Shown here: positions 1 to 5,442 of the stretch, one piece after another | How positions within the stretch are numbered: the first letter of the stretch is position 1 | How the letters are laid out: every line of letters starts with the position of its first letter | Assembly (NCBI GenBank): GCA_027035985.1 | Contig: JALVTI010000017.1 | Coordinates: 1-12,823 of the forward strand | DNA length: 12,823 nt | Source of the DNA: Aquificales bacterium | GTDB lineage: Bacteria > Aquificota > Aquificia > Aquificales > QOAS01 | Direction of reading: 5' to 3' | Program-made: the position numbers and the translations under genes | The notes under the pieces: generated by a model | Database searches by the model: none | Told to the model about the DNA's origin: nothing | Seen by the model: only the letters and a program-made list of their open reading frames with translations

Positions 1-36
1 CCCCGAGTCCCTAACAATGGGGATAGGGGGTAGTAG

Positions 37-54
37 GCAAGGTTTAAACCTTGC
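37..54. repeat. Perfect 18-bp palindrome upstream of tnpB
   Basis: GCAAGGTTTAAACCTTGC reads identically on both strands. In IS200/IS605 elements the left end carries a small hairpin recognised by TnpA a short distance from the cleavage site, and this palindrome is a candidate for it. It has no loop, so as single-stranded DNA it would form a shorter hairpin. An operator role is also possible. Confidence 0.5.
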
Positions 55-62
55 AGGGGTGG

Positions 63-123
63 ACGGAGAAAGGGTTTTTAGCATCAACTGAAACATTTCT
101 TCAAGTTTTTGCCCTTTCTCCGT
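63..123. repeat. 12-bp inverted repeat enclosing 37 bases, before tnpB
   Basis: ACGGAGAAAGGG (63-74) is perfectly complementary to CCCTTTCTCCGT (112-123). Inside the loop an imperfect second pairing (AACTGAA with TTCAAGTT) could extend the fold. The structure ends 39 bases before the tnpB start, so it could act as a left-end fold, a leader structure or a terminator insulating tnpB from read-through. No T-run follows directly, so I do not call it an intrinsic terminator. Confidence 0.5.
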
Positions 124-162
124 TCCTAGAAGAGCAAAGGTCTAAAAAGGAAAGCTAAACCT

Positions 163-1338
163 ATGCAAATAACCCGCTTCCACATAATAACTCAAAAAAT
201 TCCTACCAAATACTATCCACTCTTAAAGAAGCTTAGGCTGGAAGCGGGTAAAATTTGGTCGGATAGCCTTAACCTTTTCTTTGAACTGTTTAAACAAACG
301 GGAAAAATTCCTAAAAAATCTCAAATCCAAAAGCTCGTTAAATCTCCACTTTCGCATTCTCAAACCACCCAAGCCATTCAGGATAGGTTCTTTGGAGCTT
401 TAAAAAGCTACTTTAAAAACAGGAAACTAAACCCTAACGCCAAACCTCCAAAACCGAGAAAGTTTTATAACCTCATTTGGAAAAACCAAGCTATTCGCTA
501 TAAAAACGGAAAAGTTCTTTTGCCTCTATCGAGAAAAAGCGGAATAGCTCTATCTATACCACTAAGAAAAAGGAAACGGGAATATTTAGAGGATTTGTTA
601 AGTTCTGGAGCTCAGATAAGACAAGCGGAAATAGTTTTTAAGGGCTTTGAATACCGTTTAATTCTGCTGGTTAAGGAAACGGTTGAAATAAACCCTCCCG
701 ATAGAAATAAGGTTGTGGCTCTGGATTTGGGAGAAATTCACCCATTTGTAAGCTTTGATGGAGAAGAGGTTTTAATTTGGAATGGAAGGCTTCTAAGGAG
801 TTATAAACAGCTGAGGCTAAAGCTTATAGTCTTGAAACAAAAGCTATTGGCAAAGAAGCAAAAAGGGAGCAGAAGGTGGGAAAGGGTTAAAAGGAGCTTA
901 GACAGGCAAATAGTGAAGGTAAAGAGGAAAATAGAGGATTTGGAACACTAGTTAACAAAAGCATTTGTCAAATACTGTAAAGCTAAAGGGATAGGGACGG
1001 TGGTAATAGGGAAACTAAAAGGAATAAGAGAAAGGGCAAAATACAGCAAGAATGCGAACCAAAAAATCCACTTAATGTGGAGATTTAATAAGCTATTGCA
1101 AAAGTTGAGGTATAAGCTTGAGGATGAGGGCATAGTGGTGGTGGAAGAAAATGAGAGCTACACTACCCAACTATGCCCTAAATGTGGAAATAGACATAAG
1201 CCCAAAAACAGAAACTATGTTTGTCCTGCATGTGGCTTTAGTTACCATAGGGACGGGGTAGGGGCGATAAATCTATTTAGGAGGTTTATGGAAAAAGTAT
1301 CGGGGAGATTAAAGCTCCCCGTAGATGGTATTCGTTAA
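163..1338 (+). pseudogene. tnpB: TnpB RNA-guided nuclease gene interrupted by an in-frame TAG
   Basis: Read through one amber codon (949-951), the frame gives about 391 residues, the normal TnpB length. Codons 1-262 hold the N-terminal wedge/REC part and RuvC-I (LDLGE, Asp188). Codons 264-391 hold LKGIRE, a zinc ribbon (Cys338, 341, 354, 357) and RuvC-III (YHRDGVGAINL, Asp364). Both halves are in the same frame with no indel, so one A-to-T change in an AAG Lys codon would explain the stop. Family knowledge: TnpB is an omegaRNA-guided DNA endonuclease that helps IS elements persist. At the usual RuvC-II Glu position this protein has Gly283 (VVIGKLKG); Glu331, just before SYTTQLCPKCG, may substitute, as in TnpBs with rearranged active sites. 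Start ATG 163 has an AAAGGAAA ribosome site 9 bases upstream. A GTG at 1000 preceded by AGGG could restart the C-terminal part. Confidence 0.88.
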
Positions 1339-1464
1339 CCCCCGAGCGAAGCGAGGGGTGCTATCGTGACTGACACGCCCTCGGGGTGTGAAATACTCCC
1401 CGAGTAGCTCAGGGTGGGTTCTACCTACCCTGAGAAACCCCTCACTTTAGTGAGGGGAGTGTCA
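1339..1464 (+). ncRNA. Putative omegaRNA (reRNA) scaffold and IS right end
   Basis: Four hairpins follow the tnpB stop directly. First, CCCC/GGGG (1340-1343 with 1355-1358) contains tandem G-A mismatches and a GAA loop. Second, CACGCCC/GGGTGTG (1374-1380 with 1384-1390). Third, an 11-bp stem with one G-U (1408-1418 with 1424-1434). Fourth, CCCCTCAC-TTTA-GTGAGGGG (1438-1457). A competing pairing, CTCGGGG (1380-1386) with CCCCGAG (1398-1404), could form a switch or pseudoknot. In this family the RNA starts inside or after the tnpB 3' end, ends at the right end and takes its guide from the flanking DNA. The guide would then begin near 1465 (TCTTATGGGTTGG). The folds are visible in the sequence; the RNA identity is inferred from position and family. 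Confidence 0.65.
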
Positions 1465-1523
1465 TCTTATGGGTTGGGGAATAGGGAACTTATCTATTCC
1501 CCCTTGGTCGCTTTCCCTTCTTA
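1465..1523. other. Non-coding flank of the IS element with two hairpins
   Basis: No credible reading frame is present. There is a perfect 9-bp stem GGGGAATAG/CTATTCCCC (1476-1484 with 1494-1502, 9-base loop) and a smaller stem CTTATC/GATAAG (1520-1525 with 1529-1534). Neither has a T-run typical of a terminator on the plus strand. The first hairpin overlaps what would be the TnpB guide/target region just outside the right end. Confidence 0.4.
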
Positions 1524-1631
1524 TCTGTGATAAGGGATTTCCAGCAACCGTTTTCTATAAATCCACTTTCTGATAGCTTCGTGGCTAACCTTATAGCCTA
1601 GGTGTTGAAGGAAGAAGGAAATAGCTCTACC
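1524..1631 (-). pseudogene. Fragment of a possible DDE-transposase helix-turn-helix
   Basis: The minus strand is open for 36 codons between stops. It contains FFLQHLGYKVSHEAIRKW followed by a basic stretch (IYRKRLLEIPYHR). The pattern hydrophobic helix, then Gly-x-x-Val-Ser-x-x-x-Ile-x-x-Trp, is typical of the N-terminal DNA-binding part of IS6-like and related DDE transposases. There is no start codon, no catalytic domain, and stops lie on both sides (TGA 1632-1634, TAA 1521-1523), so it can only be a remnant. Short length makes a chance match possible. It sits between the tnpB element and the 3' end of the MBL-fold gene, consistent with an insertion scar. Confidence 0.4.
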
Positions 1632-1639
1632 TCAAAGGG

Positions 1640-2353
1640 TTATATTTCTATCACCTCCCCGGCACGGGCGTTCACAAAAAAATTGCCAAAGACGTCGGCA
1701 AAAATTTGTCTGTTCTCATCCCCCGTGCAGTGGCACGGGGCTACCCTCTTTACACCCAAATGCAAAAGCTCTTCCGCTACGGCGATAACGGTTATCTCGT
1801 CCGCCCCGAAGAGGTGAAAGCCGCCTATAATTAGTTCGGGCGGTTTTTTCGTCAGCTCTATAGCCCTTCGGGTAATCTCGACTATCCCCGGATGGGCGCA
1901 ACCGACCACCAAAATGTATTTGTCCCCCTCAAAGGCTATAAGGGAATGCTCGTAGAGGTTCTTTATTCCTGTTTTCATTCCACCCGTAGAGAGGAAGTTT
2001 TCGGAAAACCTGTAGGGTTCCCTTACGAGGGATACCTGATGACCCCGTTCCGCCAATTGGGAGATATAGACTTTCGAAAACCCGTCGGGGATTAGGAAAT
2101 GTTTTCCCCTCGTGGTGTAGGCTATATCGAGCGCACTCCCTATGTGGTCCCAATGGAAGTGGGATAGAAACACGTGTTGGAAGTCGTCGAAGTTTATCCC
2201 CAACCTCTTGGCGTTGTGAGTCCAAATTTTGCAACTGCTACCGGTGTCGAAGAGGACTTTTTCACCTTTAGAGGTCTCTATTAGCGCGGAAAACCCCCAC
2301 GCGGGTTTAAAACCCTCCTTTGCCAGGTTGTCGAAGATAACGGAAATTCTCAT
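1640..2353 (-). CDS. Metallo-beta-lactamase-fold hydrolase (COG1237-like)
   Basis: A 237-residue protein with the metal ligands of the MBL fold in order: SHFHWDH (His65, His67, Asp69, His70), GCAHPG (His154), GGFHLF (His180) and APCHCTGDE (His208). The combination of GCAHPGIVEI, IIGGFHL and a late CHCTG is characteristic of the COG1237 group. Members are often annotated as 7,8-dihydropterin-6-methyl-4-(beta-D-ribofuranosyl)-aminobenzene-5'-phosphate synthases after an archaeal homologue, but in most bacteria the substrate is unknown. It is probably cytoplasmic, with no signal peptide. The ATG at 2353 is supported by GAGGGG ending 7 bases upstream; that site lies inside the 16-bp palindrome shared with the clpX promoter region. 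It diverges from truA across 41 bases. Family assignment is firm; the specific reaction is not. Confidence 0.88.
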   Translation of the reverse strand: MRISVIFDNLAKEGFKPAWGFSALIETSKGEKVLFDTGSSCKIWTHNAKRLGINFDDFQHVFLSHFHWDHIGSALDIAYTTRGKHFLIPDGFSKVYISQLAERGHQVSLVREPYRFSENFLSTGGMKTGIKNLYEHSLIAFEGDKYILVVGCAHPGIVEITRRAIELTKKPPELIIGGFHLFGADEITVIAVAEELLHLGVKRVAPCHCTGDENRQIFADVFGNFFVNARAGEVIEI

Positions 2354-2357
2354 TCCA

Positions 2358-2373
2358 AACCCCTCGGGGGATT
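2358..2373. promoter_or_regulatory. 16-bp imperfect palindrome in the divergent MBL/truA region, copy 1
   Basis: AACCCCTCGGGGGATT is the exact reverse complement of the sequence at 5405-5420 before clpX. It is nearly self-complementary (AA.CCCC...GGGG.TT), as expected for a dimer-binding operator. It ends 21 bases before the truA ATG and, on the minus strand, also supplies the MBL gene's ribosome site. A regulatory role is inferred from repetition and position only. Confidence 0.45.
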
Positions 2374-2394
2374 AAATTTAGTTTCTTTCCAAAG

Positions 2395-3141
2395 ATGGAA
2401 GGGGAATATTTCAATTACCTCTTGGAGTTATCGTTTTTGGGAACCGGTTTCCACGGGTGGCAGTATCAACCGAATGTCCCAACCGTTCAGGGTGAGCTCT
2501 TAAAGGCTATAACCCGCCTCTTTAAGGTCGAGTGGGTTCCCCTAATAGGTTGTTCGAGAACGGACGCCGGCGTCCACGCGGAGCAGTTTTTCGCCAACTT
2601 CAAGGTGGATAAATACATAGAACCCTACAAGGTTTTAAAGGCTCTAAACGGAATGCTCCCGCCCCAAATAGCGGTTAAGGGTGTCTCTTTAGTCCCTTTG
2701 AGTTTCAATTCCCGCTTCGCGGCTAAGGGAAAGATTTACCGCTACCTTATATGGAATAATCGGATAAGAAACCCCTTTCTGCTCGACAGGGCTTGGCATA
2801 TACCTTTTCCCCTCGATGTGGGGGCTATGGAGGAGGCGGCTAAATACTTTGTCGGCAAACACGACTTTACCACCTTTGCCAAAAATGACGAGGGGAGAAA
2901 TCCCGTTATCGAAGTTGAATATTTGCAACTGCAAAGGGATGGCGATTTAATAGAGATACGAATAAAGGCGACACATTTTTTAAGGTATATGGTGAGACGA
3001 ATAGTGGGCACCTTGGTGGAAATAGGGCTGGAAAGGTTGAAACCCCACGAGGTAAAGGAATTACTGGAGAAAAGAGACCCATCGGCGGCACCCTACAACG
3101 CCAAACCCCACGGACTCTATCTGTACAAAGTGTTTCTTTAA
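2395..3141 (+). CDS. truA: tRNA pseudouridine(38-40) synthase TruA
   Basis: A 248-residue protein, the usual length for TruA. It converts uridines 38-40 of the tRNA anticodon arm to pseudouridine. Visible motifs: FLGTGFHGWQYQP (14-26), the catalytic-loop signature GCSRTDAGVHA with nucleophile Asp57, the KIYRYLIW motif with Tyr115 that stacks in the active site, HDFTTFA (156-162), and the C-terminal FLRYMVRRIVGTLVEIG (195-211). The ATG at 2395 has no Shine-Dalgarno; the preceding bases are TTCTTTCCAAAG, with an AT-rich box (ATTAAATTTA) at 2371-2380, so initiation may be from a very short leader. The next gene, a diguanylate cyclase, starts 13 bases after the stop and probably shares its transcript. 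Confidence 0.96.
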   Translation: MEGEYFNYLLELSFLGTGFHGWQYQPNVPTVQGELLKAITRLFKVEWVPLIGCSRTDAGVHAEQFFANFKVDKYIEPYKVLKALNGMLPPQIAVKGVSLVPLSFNSRFAAKGKIYRYLIWNNRIRNPFLLDRAWHIPFPLDVGAMEEAAKYFVGKHDFTTFAKNDEGRNPVIEVEYLQLQRDGDLIEIRIKATHFLRYMVRRIVGTLVEIGLERLKPHEVKELLEKRDPSAAPYNAKPHGLYLYKVFL

Positions 3142-3154
3142 AAGGAGTTAGTAA

Positions 3155-4222
3155 ATGGGTTTTAACGGGGGAAGGACAGTAAGTAGAAAACTCCTACACA
3201 AGTTGGTACTTTTGACATTGCTAATAGTGTTTGCCAGTATTTTATTTTTCTACGAATCGGCGAAAGAGCGGTATTATGCAGAAGTAATCAATTACTCCGG
3301 AAAGGTAAGGGGTGGCATACAGAGGGTTGTAAAACTTTACTTTGCAAAGGATTTTTCAACCCTAAAAGAGGCGGAAAGAGAGGTTGAAAAGGATTTAAAA
3401 GTTCTCGAAAGGGATATCGAATATATAAAGCTTCCCATAATAGATTGGGATAAGGATTTTTCTCCAAAAGTAGTAGTTTCCTGTTGGGAAAAGCTCAAGG
3501 GGAAGTTGGTTATACCTCTTACACCAGAGGTGGAAAAAGAAGTTTTATACCTTTCGGAGGCTTGTTGGAAAAAAGCCAATACCCTTACAGACTTTTATGG
3601 AGCAATAGTTTCCTGCGATTTGTTTGTTTTAAATCTCTTCTACGCACTCGTATTGGGTAGTTCTTTAGCTTTAATTTTCCTATTGGGGAGAATAGTTGTT
3701 GTCGATATAAACCGCCGATTGGAAAGAAGGGCTAATTTTGACCCCTTAACGGGAGCACTAAATCGCGGTGCTTTCCTCGAGATGTTTGACTATATTTCTT
3801 CCATTCCTCTAAATTACCCCATTGGGCTAATAATTTTCGACCTCGACGACTTCAAAAAGGTTAACGATACTTACGGACACAAGGCGGGGGATATAGTCCT
3901 ACAGGAGGTTGCGAAAGCCGTTAGACGAAATATTAGAAAAAGTGACCTCTTTGTGAGATGGGGAGGGGAGGAATTTATCGTATTGCTACCCCGCACGGAC
4001 TTAAAGGGTGCCGAAAAAGTTGCCGAAAAATTGAGGAAAGCTATAGAAAGCCTAAATATAGAGCCCTACGGGGTAAGGATTACCGCAAGTTTTGGTGTAA
4101 CCGAAATCCTTCCCGGTGAAACACTCGATAACGCTCTGGAAAGGGCGGATAAAGCTCTCTACAAGGCAAAGAATCTGGGGAAAAATAGGATGGAGGTGGA
4201 AACTCCTAAGTCGATTCCATAA
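3155..4222 (+). CDS. Membrane-anchored diguanylate cyclase (GGDEF)
   Basis: A 355-residue protein that should make cyclic di-GMP from two GTP. Architecture: TM helix 1 at about 15-33; an extracytoplasmic, mostly helical sensor region at about 34-157, with NYSGKVRGGIQRVVKL (46-61) resembling PilJ-like/chemoreceptor sensor starts; TM helix 2 at about 158-183; and a GGDEF domain at 190-350. The active-site loop is RWGGEEF (GGEEF at 270-274), and FDLDDFKKVND (228-238) carries a metal-binding Asp. An intact inhibitory I-site RKSD (261-264) sits exactly five residues before GGEEF, so product feedback is expected. The sensor region holds cysteines at 110, 137 and 154; a disulfide or metal role is possible but unproven. 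ATG 3155 has a clear AAAGGAG site, 13 bases after truA. Its 3' end overlaps convergent carA by 17 bases. Confidence 0.93.
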   Translation: MGFNGGRTVSRKLLHKLVLLTLLIVFASILFFYESAKERYYAEVINYSGKVRGGIQRVVKLYFAKDFSTLKEAEREVEKDLKVLERDIEYIKLPIIDWDKDFSPKVVVSCWEKLKGKLVIPLTPEVEKEVLYLSEACWKKANTLTDFYGAIVSCDLFVLNLFYALVLGSSLALIFLLGRIVVVDINRRLERRANFDPLTGALNRGAFLEMFDYISSIPLNYPIGLIIFDLDDFKKVNDTYGHKAGDIVLQEVAKAVRRNIRKSDLFVRWGGEEFIVLLPRTDLKGAEKVAEKLRKAIESLNIEPYGVRITASFGVTEILPGETLDNALERADKALYKAKNLGKNRMEVETPKSIP

Positions 4223-5324
4223 GTTTTTTAAATTCCTTGAATATATAATAGCTATCGTGGGGTCCCGGCGAGGCTTCGGGGTGATATTGAACGCTCATAA
4301 TGGGCAGTTTCCTATGCCTCATCCCCTCCAAGGTGTTGTCGAGTAGGTTTATGTGGGTTATCTCCACCTCTTTGGGAAGGGTATTTTCATCCACCGCAAA
4401 GTTGTGGTTTTGCGCGGTTATCTCAACATGACCGGTTAGGAGGTTTTTAACCGGGTGGTTCCCACCGTGGTGTCCGAATTTTAACTTATAGGTTTTCCCT
4501 CCTAAAGCAATTCCTATAATCTGATGCCCCAAACAGATACCCATAACCGGTTTTTTCCCAAAAAAGTGTTTGGCAACCTCTATCCCATATAGGACATTTT
4601 CCGGGTCACCGGGACCGTTCGATAGGAATATCCCGTCGGGGTTTAGCGCCTCTATCTCCTCAAAGGGCAGGTTGGGGGGCAAAACGGCTACCCTGCAACC
4701 TTCCGAAACGAAGCGGCGGAGTATGTTGTATTTGACGCCAAAGTCGATAACGGCTACCAGGGGGCGGTCGTTGAGCTTCTTCCTGTATCCCTTATACAAA
4801 TCCCAGTCGGCTATGTCCCAATAGTAAATCTCGCGGGTGGCGACTTGCGAAACCAAATCCTGTTTGGAGATGTCGGGAATGTTTCGCGCCTTGTTAACCA
4901 CTCTTTTGGGGTCGAGGTCTTCGGTGGATATAACCCCCTTTATAACCCCCCTTTCCCTAATCTTTTTTACGAGTGCGCGGGTGTCTATCCCCCATATGCC
5001 GACGACGCCGTATTCCCTTAGGTAGGTGTTTAAATCCTTTTTCGCCCTCCAGTTGGAGACCACGGGCGATAGTTCCTTTATGACAAAACCGTTGACCTGA
5101 ACTCGGTCGCTCTCCACATCCTCGTTGTTTACGCCGTAGTTTCCTATTTCGGTGTAGGTCATGGTGACTATCTGTCCCTTGTAGGAGGGGTCGGTGAGTA
5201 TCTCCTGATATCCGGTCATGGAGGTGTTGAAAACAACCTCTCCGCCGGTTTCCCCCTCGGCGCCGAGCGAATACCCGAAAAAGACCGTTCCGTCCTCCAG
5301 ACCTAAAATGGCGGGTTTGAACAT
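4206..5324 (-). CDS. carA: Carbamoyl-phosphate synthase small subunit (glutaminase)
   Basis: About 372 residues from the ATG at 5324 (MFKPAILGLEDGTVF). An upstream in-frame TTG (5357) would add 11 residues but runs through promoter-like DNA, so I prefer the ATG. The N-terminal CPSase_sm domain shows GEVVFNTSMTGYQEILTDPSY, and the C-terminal class I glutaminase has the Cys in VMGICLGHQ (Cys264) with His348 and Glu350 in QYHPEAS. The enzyme hydrolyses glutamine and passes ammonia to CarB for carbamoyl phosphate, used in pyrimidine and arginine synthesis. carB is not in the window, so the subunits are encoded apart here or carB lies elsewhere. The gene is convergent with the diguanylate cyclase gene and divergent from clpX. 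A possible -10 box (TATACC) and only a weak AGG lie just before the ATG. Confidence 0.96.
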   Translation of the reverse strand: MFKPAILGLEDGTVFFGYSLGAEGETGGEVVFNTSMTGYQEILTDPSYKGQIVTMTYTEIGNYGVNNEDVESDRVQVNGFVIKELSPVVSNWRAKKDLNTYLREYGVVGIWGIDTRALVKKIRERGVIKGVISTEDLDPKRVVNKARNIPDISKQDLVSQVATREIYYWDIADWDLYKGYRKKLNDRPLVAVIDFGVKYNILRRFVSEGCRVAVLPPNLPFEEIEALNPDGIFLSNGPGDPENVLYGIEVAKHFFGKKPVMGICLGHQIIGIALGGKTYKLKFGHHGGNHPVKNLLTGHVEITAQNHNFAVDENTLPKEVEITHINLLDNTLEGMRHRKLPIMSVQYHPEASPGPHDSYYIFKEFKKLMEST

Positions 5325-5343
5325 CCTAAAAAGGGTATAGTTT

Positions 5344-5365
5344 AACCACACTCCCAAAAGTGGTT
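5344..5365 (-). promoter_or_regulatory. Small stem-loop in the carA 5' region
   Basis: AACCAC (5344-5349) pairs with GTGGTT (5360-5365) around a 10-base loop, ending 20 bases before the carA ATG. A second small dyad, CCCAATTTGGG (5379-5389), lies further upstream. These may be operator half-sites or leader structure for carA; I see no known pyrimidine-responsive element such as a PyrR site. Confidence 0.25.
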
Positions 5366-5404
5366 TTTAAAACCTCTCCCCAATTTGGGATTTAAAACGG
5401 CAAC

Positions 5405-5420
5405 AATCCCCCGAGGGGTT
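5405..5420. promoter_or_regulatory. 16-bp imperfect palindrome upstream of clpX, copy 2
   Basis: AATCCCCCGAGGGGTT is the perfect reverse complement of the 2358-2373 motif. It ends 22 bases before the clpX ATG, almost the same distance as copy 1 from truA (21 bases), and both lie in divergent intergenic regions. A looser relative, CTCCGAGGGTGTT, lies about 25 bases before the gene at 8903. Operator or promoter-element function is inferred. Confidence 0.45.
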
Positions 5421-5422
5421 CT

Positions 5423-5428
5423 TAATAT
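5423..5428 (+). promoter_or_regulatory. Candidate -10 box for clpX (near-leaderless)
   Basis: TAATAT lies 14 bases before the clpX ATG in an AT-rich stretch following the 16-bp palindrome. If used, transcription would begin roughly 5-9 bases before the ATG, leaving no room for a Shine-Dalgarno, and none is present. No convincing -35 box is visible, so the palindrome may be the activator or sigma contact site. Confidence 0.35.
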
Positions 5429-5442
5429 TTTCAAATACTGCA

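Larger units (their letters stand above)
1..1464 (+). mobile_element. IS200/IS605-type (tnpB-only, IS1341-like) element, left boundary uncertain
   Basis: The element has a tnpB-like gene followed immediately by a chain of stable hairpins, with no tnpA (HUH Y1 transposase) in the window. This is the usual form of tnpB-only IS200/IS605 derivatives, which lack terminal inverted repeats and target duplications and would depend on a TnpA in trans. The right end is placed at about 1464 because a perfect 8-bp hairpin (1438-1457) is followed by AGTGTCA, which resembles family right ends as I remember them. The left end is not determined. It could lie near the 18-bp palindrome at 37-54 or before base 1. 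Its poly-A/T-rich codons differ from the GC-richer housekeeping genes downstream, consistent with transfer. Confidence 0.7.

Noticed and set aside
948..1133. Hydrophobic 61-codon minus-strand frame that looks like a small membrane protein
   Set aside because: It is the reverse of lysine- and isoleucine-rich tnpB codons, which gives artificial Phe/Leu-rich translations.
1339..1464. CRISPR-like or simple repeat array
   Set aside because: The hairpins differ in sequence and spacing; there are no regular repeats and spacers and no cas genes. The block is better explained as an IS right end/omegaRNA.
1602..2234. Several plus- and minus-strand frames across the MBL gene
   Set aside because: All are out-of-frame shadows of the metallo-beta-lactamase-fold gene, whose metal-binding motifs are unambiguous.
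5325..5357. TTG start adding 11 residues to CarA
   Set aside because: The added residues (MGVWLNYTLFR) are not part of the family, the ATG at 5324 fits the normal CarA N-terminus, and the extension covers a TATACC box and a stem-loop.
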